Shown: positions 13,749-23,792 of the stretch, in pieces
Numbering within the stretch: the first letter of the stretch is position 1
Layout of the letters: each line of letters opens with the position of its first letter
Assembly (NCBI RefSeq): GCF_030463535.1
Contig: NC_132878.1
Coordinates: 23,541,925-23,605,924, forward strand
From: Salminus brasiliensis
Lineage: Eukaryota; Chordata; Actinopteri; Characiformes; Bryconidae
Direction of reading: 5' to 3'
Length of the DNA stretch: 64,000 nt
Notes under the pieces: generated by a model
The model's database searches: none
What the model was told of the DNA's origin: nothing
What the model saw: the letters and a program-made list of their open reading frames with translations, nothing else
Translations under genes and position numbers: made by a program

Positions 13749-15502
13749 CTTATTCGCTAGCCAAAGATATAACCAGTAATATACTACATTTGTAGGTGAT
13801 GTCGTGTCATTTATGTACTCACCGTCAAGATAACGCACTGTTGTACAGATGACAGTCAGGATAGTTGACAGTGTAGGGGCCAGTTATTACTTGCATTAAC
13901 TGTTCTTCACATTCCAGTCTTGACCTTAAATGCTCCACTTATGTCAGTGATGCTCATACTGAAGCTGTCAAACTAGACCTGCTATAGAACCTCTGATTTG
14001 TCATAGAGGTCAGTAATGGCCCCTGAGGTCAGATAATATCCAGCAAAACACATAAAGTGGTTCGTCGCTAGTTAGTTGTGGTACAGACAGCATAAGGGAA
14101 AGGCTTTCTTAGGTTCAGCTGTCCTCAGTCCATAAAAACATTAAAAAAAAAAAATAGGTTTGACGATGTCACATCCTGGTGATGAGTAATAGGTCAGAGG
14201 GCTTGGGAATTTCTTTTCCGTCTTGCTGTCCACTCCTGAGTTTATCTGTGTGTCCCTGTGGCATTGGCTGGGCTGGTGCTGTGGCCACTGTTTACAGATA
14301 TAAAAACCATAACAGAATGCTAATTGAGTGCTTTCCTCAGGCTGTCTTTTCAAATCAGCCTTGTTGTGGAAATATGGAAGGATCATTGCTTTATTTTGAT
14401 GCACTAATTACTATATCAATGCTCAGTGATCTAAAGTACACTATGGGTTGATTTCCTGAGCAGGGATTAAGCCTAGTTTTGGAATAAATTGCAGTGCCAG
14501 TGGTGAGTCACTGTTGGAAATACATCTTAGTCTAAGCTCAGGATTTATCAAGGTCTGGGAAACTGGCCCTAAATGTCTCAACTTGAGATCAAGGGTATTA
14601 ATAAGGGTATTTACACTAGATGTTGGAACATTGCTATGACAATTTGATTTGATCAGTCGCAAGAGTGTTAGTGATTTCAGGGGCTGAAGCTTGATGATTC
14701 ATTCTTGATCGTACTCATCCCTTAGGCTGCAGTATAACAAAGGGGTGCTGCTGAATACACTGATTAGAAGGGCTGTTTGGATACACCTCAGAGACACAGA
14801 GTCTAAAACTGCCTTTTATTGCTCTGACATCTAGTGGTCATGATGTGAACTACAACTATGAAATGTTCTTTTTGCATAAATCGGTGGCCCTCAACCCTGG
14901 CCCTTGTTTGATGCAAAGATATAAGGCATCTTAGAGAAATTGTACTATAAGTAAAAGTAAGTATATAAAAGTACTATAAAATTGTGTATTTCTCTAAGCA
15001 ACAAGTGTGTAACCATCACATCAGAGTAAATTCAAATCTGTGTGTATATCTGTATAGCATTCTGCATTCTAGTGTTCTAGCGTACTGCACTTATAATTTA
15101 TAAGCTCAGCACCAAGCTAGAGAGGCGTAAAGCCTCCCACCACTGGGGTGGAGAGCAGTGGAACGGTGTTCTCTGAAGTGATGTAGCTTTGTCCAATACA
15201 ATTTGTGGATGAGTTGAAGTAGCAACATCAGTACCTGACCTCAGTAATGCTCTTGTGGCTGAATGCAATCAAATTCTCACAGCAGTGTATATCTACAATT
15301 ACATTTCTGTAATATTAGCGTAGAATTACAATATTCAATTATTATGATTGTATTATCTGAATCATGGTTTTAATTCATGTCCCGTGCTAAATTCTCTGTC
15401 TCTCTTCAACAGGTCCAGGTGTTACTGTACTACCTGCAGCATCCGCCCATTTCCTTCGCTGAGCTGAAGAGGAACACACTCTACTTCTCTACTGACGTCT
15501 AG
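8119..15502 (+). CDS. abr: Abr, active BCR-related RhoGAP, C-terminal part (7 exons)
   Basis: Abr is a cytoplasmic and membrane-associated regulator of Rho-family GTPases; its C-terminal RhoGAP domain stimulates GTP hydrolysis by Rac and Cdc42. The joined exons 8119-8178, 8277-8386, 8756-8895, 10086-10220, 10516-10621, 13097-13247 and 15413-15502 give 263 codons in one frame, each junction having GT/AG and matching phases. Residues 1-56 are the end of the C2 domain. The rest is RhoGAP, with the arginine finger in GIYRISG (Arg86 of this fragment), then [12 protein letters not shown] and [13 protein letters not shown]. The segment [19 protein letters not shown] and the end TLYFSTDV fit ABR better than BCR. 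Full-length family members are about 850 residues, so the N-terminal DH-PH and early C2 exons lie off the left edge. No disabling change was seen. Its paralogue bcr is the main alternative and is less likely. Confidence 0.93.
8277..8386 (+). CDS. abr: abr coding exon b (C2 end, linker)
   Basis: A 110-bp exon after ccttag and before gtatgc. It encodes the last C2 strand and the basic linker with [16 protein letters not shown], ending after two bases of a lysine codon that the next exon completes. Confidence 0.9.
8630..8690 (-). mobile_element. Short LINE/SINE tail fragment
   Basis: The motif acttagcagacactcttatc is the reverse complement of the 'gataagagtgtctgctaa' tail seen at 23.7 kb. It sits just upstream of abr exon c. 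Confidence 0.5.
8756..8895 (+). CDS. abr: abr coding exon c (RhoGAP start, arginine finger)
   Basis: A 140-bp exon after gacag and before gtaagt. It encodes [15 protein letters not shown] and the catalytic loop GIYRISG, whose arginine is inserted into the GTPase active site in RhoGAPs. It ends with one base of an asparagine codon. Confidence 0.93.
10086..10220 (+). CDS. abr: abr coding exon d (RhoGAP core)
   Basis: A 135-bp exon after ctcag and before gtaagg. It encodes [18 protein letters not shown] and the RhoGAP signature [13 protein letters not shown], which lies next to the arginine finger in known structures. Confidence 0.93.
10516..10621 (+). CDS. abr: abr coding exon e (RhoGAP)
   Basis: A 106-bp exon after ctcag. 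It encodes [18 protein letters not shown] and the helix ending in LLEHLKR. The donor is gtgggg, a weaker match than its neighbours; the arginine codon is completed in the next exon. Confidence 0.9.
12080..12220 (+). mobile_element. Non-LTR retrotransposon tail fragment
   Basis: It shares ttgacttgtgtttagtag and ctggataagagcgtctgct with the better copy at 23.6-23.8 kb, so it is a short 3' fragment of the same LINE family or a SINE using its tail. It lies in an abr intron. Confidence 0.65.
13097..13247 (+). CDS. abr: abr coding exon f (RhoGAP)
   Basis: A 151-bp exon after ttgcag and before gtactt. It encodes [19 protein letters not shown] and PTLLRP, including the conserved RhoGAP asparagine, then an ABR-type acidic and serine-rich linker and [10 protein letters not shown]. 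Confidence 0.93.
13525..13568. repeat. (GC/GT) microsatellite
   Basis: Begins cgcgcgcg then gtgtgcgtgtgc-type units, in an abr intron. Confidence 0.95.
13687..13745. repeat. (CA)n microsatellite
   Basis: About 29 uninterrupted CA units, probably length-polymorphic. Confidence 0.97.
15095..15285 (-). mobile_element. MITE fragment, reversed
   Basis: Contains gagagcagtggaacggtgtt and ggctgaatgcaatcaaattc. It lies in the last abr intron, about 130 bp before the terminal exon. Confidence 0.65.
15413..15502 (+). CDS. abr: abr last coding exon
   Basis: A 90-bp coding part of the terminal exon after caacag. It encodes [19 protein letters not shown] and ends FSTDV followed by TAG at 15500-15502. 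The FSTDV end resembles a PDZ-binding C terminus and matches the BCR/ABR family. Confidence 0.93.
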
Positions 15503-17040
15503 CACTCGGAAAGAAAGTGGCAGAGAGAGAAAGACTTCCGCACTGTTCCATTCCCTCCAAACACCACAATCTATTTACTGTACAGAATCAACCCATGCCA
15601 CCGCAGGGGGCTCCCGTGAGAGACTGCCACCCCCTCATCCCCAGCTCCTGTCCAGTCTCGTGTTGTTCTGAGCATGTGCGGAGAAAGCGGTGGTTGCCAC
15701 ACCCCCTGGCCGGAGGAGAGCCAGAGCCAGAGCTAGACGAAGATGGAGCCTTTTTGACCTGTTCTGACAAGGATTCAAGCACCTGATACCCCTACAGGAA
15801 CACACAAACACACCTGCACACACACTATTCATACCCTTTCTATTCGTCTCTTCAAATCTTGTAGGTGCAAAACAGGAGGTTCTGTCTCCGCAGCTGAAAG
15901 GGAGGCGTGCTGTAGATGCTTCTACAGCACTGATGCGCCTCTAAAGCTCAGCTCAGTGATGCCGGTGCAGAATATGGCCCGCGGTTCCACTCTCTGCGAC
16001 TTTCTTTCTTTTCTTTTCCTTTTCCTTTCAAGTCAGACGCATTCCACAAATCAAGCAAATGTTTTGCTTTTTAAAAACATCACAAATTCGGCTTCTGTAA
16101 CAGCTTTGGTTTTGTTCTTTGGCCTTTATGCACGTGTAAAGAGAAGTGCGCGTGCGTATGTGAGCCTCTTCTTAAAGCCGAGGCTCACCTGACCTGTTTT
16201 GCTCTCCGTGACTATTCCAGAGAGCCCAGACGTCTCCTGACCGTTCCCAGGCCAAACTACCTTATTTATTATAAATATATTCTATATGTGTGCCTGTACA
16301 GTGCATTACAGTTAGAGAGAGACTCGACGGGTCTTTCATTTGAAGTTTTGTTTTTTTGGATAGTGGCTTTTTTTAACTGCAAGTTTCTCATTTATGGTCA
16401 GTACTGACTGAGCTGTAACTGTACTGTAAAAAAGGTAAAAACATCAGAAGCAAAGGAAGAATAAACCTTGACCGCTAACTCTGGCAGTTTCTTGCAGTCT
16501 GATTCCATTTTGTATGGAAGTAAATCATGGTATGCAATCTAGTGAGATTTTACACCTTGGAAAAAAAACTGTTTTGCAATGACTCTGTTTCCTTTTCTTC
16601 GTCTCACTTGTGCAAGCCTGCCCGAAGCATCCAGTGTAACCTATAGGATGATCTGTGTCCTTACCCTTACTGCATGTTCAGCTTGTCAATCAAAACCAGT
16701 GGGCGGGTAATACAAAAAGCGAAACCTCCACATTGCTCTTATTCATCTTCTTCTTCTTCTTCTTCTTCTTCTTCTTCTTCTTCTTTTTTTAATCAGACTG
16801 CTCAAATCCATCCCACAGCAGTGGAAAAAGCAGACTTCTCTGCTATCAAAGCCAGTCACATATCCACAATAAGAACTGTTAGATATTGCATACTATTTGA
16901 TATTTTTTAATATAAGATTACAGGAAAATCAGTTGTATTTTACTTTTGTTGGAAAGATATTGAGTATACCGTATTAACAATAAGGGTAAATGTTGATGTG
17001 AACTTTTTTCCTGTTTTTTAGTAAAATAAATAAAAAGTGT
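15503..17040 (+). other. abr: abr 3' UTR and polyadenylation region
   Basis: Sequence after the abr stop codon with no further coding exon. A candidate polyadenylation signal AATAAA lies at about 17025-17030 and an earlier AATAAA near 16461. A TTC trinucleotide run at about 16746-16784 and T-rich stretches fall inside. Transcript ends were not tested, so the right border is inferred. Confidence 0.6.
16746..16784. repeat. (TTC)n microsatellite in abr 3' UTR
   Basis: About 13 perfect TTC units within the presumed abr 3' UTR; length variation there could affect the transcript. Confidence 0.95.
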
Positions 17041-17088
17041 ACACGAAACACAGTCAGCGTTTTGTGTCTTCAATATCGGCCTTCATAC

Positions 17089-17089
17089 C

Positions 17090-17120
<31 letters not shown>

Positions 17121-17126
17121 GTGTGT
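17089..17126. repeat. (TGTC)n microsatellite
   Basis: About nine tetranucleotide units, just beyond the abr polyadenylation region. Confidence 0.95.
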
Positions 17127-17394
17127 ACTGATTTTATTTATTTCGTCATGGATTGATTTTTAAACTTGTTAACAAAGAGGTTTCCGCTGGTCTCTGTCTC
17201 TGCAGCATTCATTTATGGATATAAACAGAACTCCAATACCTCCAATAACACTACTTTGCTGGCACTACAAGAACTGAACACTTTAATCCTGTCATTTTAT
17301 GGAATCGTCTTTTGTACAAGGGTGCCTTATCCAACACAGAGGAAAAAACAAACACTGATGTGCAAATGCACACATACAGCTCTACACAGCCTAT

Positions 17395-17610
17395 CTAGTC
17401 CCTGTACAAAAGTATTCCAGTAGAGCGAGACTCTTGGGGGAAAAGTAACATGAACCTATTGGCAGCATGCCTAATGCCAGGCATGGGCTAGAGGGGTATA
17501 AAGCCCTCCCCAGCATTGAACTGTGAAGCAGTGGAACAGTGTTCTTTGGAATGATTGTGCAGAGTTGAGTACTTTTGGGAGTTGGGAATGAGGTGGGGTG
17601 CTATTACTGC
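17395..17610 (-). mobile_element. MITE fragment, reversed
   Basis: Contains ctagtccctgtacaaaagta, ggcatgggctagaggggtat and gtggaacagtgttctttgga. It lies just beyond abr. Confidence 0.7.
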
Positions 17611-19606
17611 TATAACACCTGGCTTAAATGTGTCTCAGACCACCTGCCAAAGTGGTTTGAGTGATGGGATTTGTATCTGTTTTAAATGAGCCTGGGCTGT
17701 ATTTACACTTGCATTTTTTATGTGGTTTGGCCTTATCCAGATATAATCCTGATACTCAACACGCATGAAGTGAGCAGGTGTAAATGGGGTCATTGTTTTT
17801 GAGATTCATGCTATAATACAGTGTAGAGAGAATGACTACACAGCTTCAGTGTCATTAGTCTGTAGTTAATGTCATATTAGGAATGCGAATTAATGAAATT
17901 CCCAAAAACATTTCCCCAAACGAATCATCAGTATTTCTCCAATGTTGTTCAGTAGAAGTGTTCTAGAAGTGGGTTTATCAATGTGCAGCAGTGGGAGCAT
18001 ATTTTACGTTCTATAATGTTATATATTGTAGAATATATTGCATTCTTGACTCATCAATGACCTCGTTATTGAGAGCATCCAGTGGCATTTGGGATAATAT
18101 ACGCAGAGAACAAGGAAAACTTCATTTGGAGGTTATCCTGTTGGTCTGATGACTCTTCACAGCAGCGTTCCCATCAGACACACTGAAACACTATTCAGCT
18201 CATTCTTCACAATTCTGAATGTGAATCAAGTCACCAAGCAGATAAACCTCTATGTGTACCAGACTGTAAGTGGTGCGCTAGCTAACTTTTCTAACTGCTC
18301 TAACTTAGTTTTCTGAGTCACTGGTTAGTTTATGCTTCCAAAACATTTATACCTCATTATTTACATTTCACTGTCTTGATAAATCTACACATAGGAATTT
18401 GAATGCAAACAGCACTTCCAGGTTCACATCGCTGTGGGTTGATCATAATGTATTAGGGATGTTCTGTCTGAGGATTGAAATCATCCAGTTCTATCAACAT
18501 GTAGGTGTGTAAACGACCATGTGCCCGCCTCTTCCTCTCTAACTCAGTATTGGAACCAAACTCATGTCCTCCAGGTAAAGAAACCCATAAAGAGCTGGGG
18601 AACAGATTATGGGTGCCGGCAGCAGAGTAATCACTTAAATCAATAAACCTTATTCAATAAAATAATACTATATCTATATGTCTCTGATTTGGTCATTTCA
18701 TTATCATTATTAGTGCATACAGCCTGTCTCTATCTGTGTTCGTTGTTTCTGTGTTTTTTTAATTATTATTATTATGGTCTCCAGCCCCACCTCGCCTGTC
18801 ATCAGTGTTTCCACATGTGTGTTGTGTGTAGCCCCGTCTTCTCGTTATCATCCCAGGTGTTCCATGCCTTGTTCTGTGAAGAAGAAGTACAGATAGTTCA
18901 GTGTGGCTTTGTCTGGTCTTGATTTGCTGTGTCTACGTCCCCATGTTACTTTCTTTTCTTCTCCGGCTCCACACAAGCTGCCTGTGTAGTTTTCAGCTAG
19001 GCTATCACCCCGGTCAGGGTCCCTGTGTTGATTGTGGTCCTTTGCTTAGTTTGTCTTTCCTCACATCCTACCCCCAAGAAGTCAAGTACAGTCCAGTAGA
19101 GTTACTCACCACTCTGCCACACACAGTGCAGAATGCCACCATCTACTTATTACAGTATGAAATACTGGTAGTGTTAATCTGTCATTTTTATGAGACTCTT
19201 TATGAAATGGAGAAACCTTCATGTGTCAAATTAGATTTTTTTTTTATTAGAATTTTATAGGATTCACTGTAGAAAGCAGAAGAATTCCCTCTTAGATGTG
19301 GAAGAAGTATGAGCATTAGGATATTAACCTCGGTAGCCTATTACTTAATATCAGATCAAACTGAAAAATAATTATTGTCCATCCCAACTACAAACTTATT
19401 AGGTAGTAGTGGGACAGCTGACTAACAAACAAGTGCACTGCATTTTAAAGTAAATATTTACACTTTTATATGATCTAAACCATTTCATTATTAAACAGAG
19501 CACGTATCTGTGTCAAACCTGCACTACTAAAACACAGACGCGTGCTTGGGTAAGTCACGTGATTGATGCGCAGTAGTAACGTGATTGGCTAAAGGAGTTA
19601 AAGTGC

Positions 19607-19636
19607 CTGTCTGTCTGTCTGTCTGTCTGTCTGTCT
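19607..19636. repeat. (CTGT)n microsatellite
   Basis: About seven units with the same motif as the 17.1-kb run, in the intergenic region. Confidence 0.95.
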
Positions 19637-20452
19637 TAACAGGGTGTGATAGTGGGTGATACAATGTCGCAGTTCAGACAGACGGCGCGTAGGGGAATGT
19701 GTGTGGCTGGGCGCCGCTGGTTGCGCTGACCCCTAAAGGACCTGCTGCACCTGCTCATCGCACACACACCCCATCACCACCGACCTCCACCTTTTAAACT
19801 ATTGAACTATTAAAGGCCGTGTTTGCCCGCTGTCTGTGGTTAAGCCCGTCTTCTGCCAGCCTTGGTCAAATCCGCAGTGCTGCTGGTTTTCTACTCGTAC
19901 ACAGGTTCACCTCCTCTACTGAGAACACACCTCTGCACGTTCAGAGGTAATAAACACACAGAAAGGTGGCGTGTACGAAAGTAATGGCATTGCATGTAAT
20001 TATAACAAAGAAGAAATGTGTCTGGAATTGGACTTTTTCCCCAGTTTCAAATGATATTACATTTCAGTTTAATGTTATTTGATTATTTTACCTTATTTAC
20101 TTGCTGTATGCATTTGAAATATTATTATTATAAATAAATAATAATTATGATTATAAATAATTATAAATAAACAATTATTATTATTAGTTTGCTTTAAAAT
20201 AATAATAACAATAATAATAACTTAATATTATTATGATTATGATTATGATTATTATATTATGTGTATAGTAGACTGTAATCCTACAGATCATATAGATCAG
20301 GTTGTGCACTCTCTGCTGACGTGCTCTCCATTCTCCACTCACTCTCACAGCTGCTGAATAGGGGGACTTCATTCTGCAGTAAAAGTAGGCTAGTAAAAGT
20401 GCCCCCAGTCCAGCAGAAGACTGCTAATTAAGAACGACACGCGACCTCACTT

Positions 20453-20504
20453 AGAGCCATCAATCAGAGCCATCAATCAGAGCCATCAATCAGAGCCATC
20501 AATC
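20453..20504 (+). repeat. Four-copy 13-bp tandem array upstream of nanos
   Basis: Four consecutive identical copies of AGAGCCATCAATC lie about 30 bp upstream of the nanos TATA box. Each copy carries ATCAATC, which resembles PBX-type (TGATTGAT) and ONECUT-type (ATCAAT) homeodomain sites. The array could be a promoter-proximal binding cluster or just a young minisatellite. Confidence 0.9.
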
Positions 20505-20532
20505 AGCATCTACCCAGCCGCCTAGCGCCTCC

Positions 20533-20539
20533 TATAAAA
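20533..20539 (+). promoter_or_regulatory. nanos2: TATA box of the nanos gene
   Basis: The sequence cctcctataaaagcgac is a consensus TATA box about 100 bp upstream of the start codon. Transcription would start near 20560-20570 and give a C-rich 5' UTR of about 70 bases. None of the other three genes shows a clear TATA box. Confidence 0.8.
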
Positions 20540-20636
20540 GCGACACCCTCCCTCTGTTCCTCACGCAGACTCCTGCACACAGTCATCCACACAAGCCCCC
20601 ACACAAGCCTCCACACGTTTCCCCACTACCATCACC

Positions 20637-20919
20637 ATGCAGAGGGACGTGGGCACGCGAGCTGATGGATGCTGCACCCCTAGCGGCCGATTCTTCATGT
20701 GGCGGGACTACCTGCACCTGCGGGCCACTCTGGAGCGCGTGCTAGAGCACCCAGGGCGCGAGCAGGTGGCGGGACCCCAACCCTGCAACCAGACCCCGAA
20801 TCTCTTACCCTCGATCCCCTCCATCCTTCTGCACAGGGCAGAGCGAGGTGCGGGCGTCCAGCTGGACCAGGGAGACAGGCCACCCCAGAGCTGCGGAGGA
20901 ACTGAGTATGGAGAGGAAT
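20637..20919 (+). CDS. nanos2: nanos coding exon 1
   Basis: A 283-bp coding exon holding the NOT1-interacting motif and a variable linker. It ends in phase 1 at a gtaagg donor. Mammalian NANOS2 is intronless, so the intron here is a notable difference. Confidence 0.8.
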
Positions 20920-21584
20920 GTAAGGGAATTTTAGATAAATATAATATTTATATACATATATAATTAATATATAAAATAAATACTATAATATAATATAATA
21001 ATATAAACGTTTAATAATTAACTGTGAACTTCTAGACATTTTACATTTTCCCTAAATAACAGTTTAGTTCAAATGTGTCACCTAAGTTTTCTACGCAGTC
21101 TCAGTGTTTGCTGTTTACAGTGTAATAAAGTTAAAAACCAGAGATGCTGAATTAGTGTGGATAAAGGTGTCGAAACGACAGCATGTTCATCCAAACAGAC
21201 ACACAACACAACCTTTCAGCTCTGTAGATTTAACCAAACCAGGTTCTGTGTGAGTAAATTCAGTACTGGACATTATAGTGGATAAAAAGCTCCTTCTGTT
21301 TTTATACAGTATTGTTTGCACCAGTGCGGAGCGAGACGCCCCCTAGTGGCCGCGAGGGCTGCTGCGCCTTCTGCCGGCGGAACGGAGAGAGCGCCGAGGT
21401 GTACCGGAGCCACCGGCTGCGCTGCAGGGACGGCAGGGTGATGTGCCCCGTGCTGCGGAGCTATGTGTGTCCGCTTTGCAGAGCCACCGGAGACACCGCG
21501 CACACCCGCCTCTACTGCCCCAGCAGGAGTGATGCAGAGCCGGGCCGCAGCGCCAGAGACAGGCGGGACCTCCGGGCTCCGTAA
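20637..21584 (+). CDS. nanos2: Nanos-family zinc-finger translational repressor (probably Nanos2)
   Basis: Nanos proteins bind 3' UTRs with Pumilio and recruit the CCR4-NOT deadenylase to silence mRNAs in germ cells. Exons 20637-20919 and 21310-21584 join in frame (donor gtaagg, acceptor tatacag) to give 185 residues. Residues 19-28, FFMWRDYLHL, match the CNOT1-interacting motif; the MWRDY form is closest to NANOS2. The C-terminal domain has both CCHC fingers complete: Cys113, Cys116, His129, Cys140 and Cys148, Cys151, His159, Cys164. The middle is proline- and glycine-rich and poorly conserved, as is usual. The ATG at 20637 follows caccATG, a good Kozak context. The gene has its own TATA promoter and sits between abr and zswim7 on the same strand. 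Assignment to the family is firm; the paralogue (nanos2 rather than nanos3 or nanos1) is inferred from the N-terminal motif. Confidence 0.88.
20920..21309 (+). other. nanos2: nanos intron
   Basis: A 390-bp, AT-rich intron with a pyrimidine-rich tract before tatacag. It begins with gtaagg and includes a run of TA/AAT repeats near 20940-21010. The sharp drop from the GC-rich flanking exons supports the intron call. Confidence 0.75.
21310..21584 (+). CDS. nanos2: nanos coding exon 2 (zinc fingers)
   Basis: A 275-bp GC-rich coding exon with the tandem CCHC fingers, starting CAFCRRNGESAEVYRSH and ending TRLYCP, then a short basic and acidic tail and TAA at 21582-21584. All eight zinc ligands are present. 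Confidence 0.9.
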
Positions 21585-21905
21585 AAGGACAGTGTGAGGA
21601 GAGACATGGGACTGACTGCACACGGGTCTGAAAGCCGGCTTCTTCTTCCAATTTTCCGTTCCCCCTTAAATGGAGCAGGCGCCAGATTGGAGGCTAACGC
21701 CATTTAAGGTGGAACGGAAACTTTTAAGTAAGGCCGAGTTCAACTTCGTGAATTTGTACAGGTTTCTGAACTGTTCTCCGAAGAGCTCTGTGTATACTTA
21801 GCTAAAGTCATGGAGCCTTACGTAAAAATCGTGGTGTTTTGAAGAGTTTTGATAAATGTTCGTAATCACTGTTTGCTGTTTTGTACAAAAAAATAAACAA
21901 ATAAA
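21585..21905 (+). other. nanos2: nanos 3' UTR
   Basis: A short AT-rich 3' UTR ending near overlapping AATAAA signals at about 21891-21904. It contains a strong stem-loop (21653-21720). I saw no GCACTT miR-430 seed match and no TGTANATA Pumilio site. Confidence 0.65.
21653..21720 (+). promoter_or_regulatory. Stem-loop in the nanos 3' UTR
   Basis: Two 21-nt arms (21653-21673 and 21700-21720) are reverse complements with one mismatch, separated by a 26-nt loop. In RNA this makes a stable hairpin about 70 nt after the stop codon. Its position suggests a translational or stability element. That role is inferred. Confidence 0.75.
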
Positions 21906-22056
21906 CGTTTTCTTATTGCAAAAAATCTCACTCTGTTTCAGTCCAACCTCAAGTCCTGGGTATCAGCCGAGACGTGTTGCCACAGTAACCACAGATAAAC
22001 ACCGTCACTAGAATGAAACTAGACTAAGAAACTTTTATTTATTATTAAATAATTAG

Positions 22057-22091
<35 letters not shown>

Positions 22092-22800
22092 TATTAAATA
22101 ACCTCCATATTGTTAAAGCTAATGCAAAAAAACAGCAAAAACACCCACAAAATTGATGCAAAAATAATACTAAATGCTAAATGCTTTATAAAACGTGACT
22201 AAATAAACCCACAGTTCTGTAGTTCTCCCTCCTGTAGTTTCTGCACTTCCTAGCTGCTGTGTTTACAGATTGCTCCACCAGATGGAGGCAGTCGCCTGCT
22301 GCACTGACTTACATTTAATCCATCAATTAAAACCTTTCGCGGATTGCGGCAACTCCGAACATTAAACTCCCCATTTAAGCCATACAGGTTAAACTGCGTT
22401 TTTGTTTTGCTTCTCTTCTCTCACTTTTTATTGAAAAAGAACCATAGAACTGCTATGTAAATAATATACACGCGTGCCATTACAAAATATACTATAATTT
22501 GCCATTAACTATACCATACTATAATTAGTTACCATGCTGGGAGACTGTAGTACCTGCGTTTAACAGTTATTCTACTATTAAAATAATAAATACATTCACT
22601 GTAAAGTTTTATATCATTCAGAATTTGAATATTTGAATTTTTATTTCTTTTTTATTTATTTAATTTATTTTTTTATAGTTTGTGTATAAAATGTTTGGCT
22701 ACATCTAATCCAAGGTTTATTGAGTAAAAAAGCGTCGTTGTTTTCTTTCTTAAACAGTGTAAAATATACCTGTATGGGTTTTTCTAAGGGAGCGTAACCC
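21906..22800. other. AT-rich intergenic region between nanos and zswim7
   Basis: No gene seen. It contains a TA microsatellite near 22058-22093 and many A/T homopolymers. It ends where the GC-richer zswim7 promoter begins. Confidence 0.6.
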
Positions 22801-22829
22801 AGCGTCGGTGAAAAACCACAGTGTCAACA

Positions 22830-23027
22830 AGAACTACAAAGTCCATAATTCCTCGTTTCCGTTTCCTAGTGACGGTGGCGCGTTGGTGGTGTGTTGGCGC
22901 GGGAAAACCGAAAGGAACGCAGTGCAGTGTTGGAAAGGACGCGCGAGGGACGGTGTGTGCTGTGGGTTACAGGTGTAGTTTCAAACGGATTAACAAGAAG
23001 CAGCTGCGTGCAGCGGTTTCTCCTCAG
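22830..23027 (+). promoter_or_regulatory. zswim7: zswim7 promoter and probable non-coding first exon
   Basis: The sequence switches abruptly to a CpG-containing, TATA-less block. At 22894-22907, ttggcgcgggaaaa is a full match on the reverse strand to the E2F consensus TTTCCCGCGCC. A good donor (cag/gtaaag) at 23027/23028 suggests a leader exon spliced to the exon carrying the ATG at 24123. A 102-codon open frame crosses this block and reads through the donor, but it resembles nothing and is not taken as coding. Confidence 0.55.
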
Positions 23028-23440
23028 GTAAAGAAAACAGACGGAGCATCCGTCGCTAATGTTACCCTGACTCGTGTGGGAGGAACTCAGTGTGAAGAGC
23101 TGCAGGGGAACTTCATTCAGCATCTGTAGGAAGTGAGTCTAGTTGGACTCTAGTCGTTTTAAGGTCATGTTGGTGCTGAAGCTCTAAAGTAAGCACAAGT
23201 GAGAGGTGTGAGCATCGATGAAGCAGCACTACACAACACAACCCAATGAAGTTACACACAGAATTAGAGACTACATGTCAACATGTATGAAGTAGAAAAA
23301 AGGAAAGTGGAGAACCACTGTATGTTATTACTGCTGCTGTTCCTTTCCTTACGAATCTATTTAAATAAGCGTTATTATTTTTCAACTTTCTAGCAAACTT
23401 TTTTTTCTTTGTTTGCAAAATTGCAATATGATGGTGGATA

Positions 23441-23792
23441 AGGGCCTAAAAGCCAATCCTATCCTACCTACAAAGCCAAGAACGGACCAGCCCCTCCGTA
23501 CCTGATGGCAATGGTCAAAAGCTGGTCCACACCGAAGTGGTGGAACGAGCTTCCCCTGGGTGTCCGAACGGCAGAGTTGCTCACTGTCTTCAAACGCAGA
23601 CTGAAAATATTCAGAGAATACTCGGGCGAATAGCAGAGTGTTCACCTTATTGACTTGTGTTTAGTAGAGTCTAAACTTAGAGGTATCTTTTTAGTCTATT
23701 CAAGTTTTTCTTGGGAAAATAGTAAAGCACTTTTGTAAGTCACTCTGAATAAGAGTGTCTGCTAAATGCCTAAATGTAAATGTAAATGTCAC
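23441..23792 (+). mobile_element. 3' end of a non-LTR retrotransposon
   Basis: One frame reads KNGPAPPYLMAMV then WWNELPLGVRTAELLTVFKRRLKIF and a stop near 23633, typical of the C-terminal end of fish LINE reverse-transcriptase proteins. It is followed by the tail motif 'cactctgaataagagtgtctgctaaatgcctaaatg' in part, ending in repeated aaatgta. It is 5'-truncated, as LINE insertions usually are, and lies in the zswim7 leader intron. Confidence 0.7.

Larger units (their letters stand above)
17041..20450. other. Intergenic region between abr and nanos
   Basis: No gene was recognised. It contains a TGTC tetranucleotide run (about 17089-17126), a reverse MITE fragment (about 17395-17610), a CTGT run (about 19607-19636) and an AT/ATT-rich low-complexity block (about 20110-20260). 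Open frames around 18690-19260 are T-rich and do not resemble any family I know. The last few hundred bases become less AT-rich towards the nanos promoter. Confidence 0.6.

Noticed and set aside
18689-19260. Overlapping open frames between abr and nanos
   Set aside because: They are T-rich with hydrophobic low-complexity products and no family resemblance.
21273-21703. Minus-strand open frames overlapping nanos exon 2
   Set aside because: They are shadows of the GC-rich nanos zinc-finger exon, which has complete family motifs on the + strand.
22821-23129. 102-codon open frame at the zswim7 promoter
   Set aside because: It has no recognisable domain, crosses a good splice donor and lies in a GC-rich leader where open frames occur by chance.
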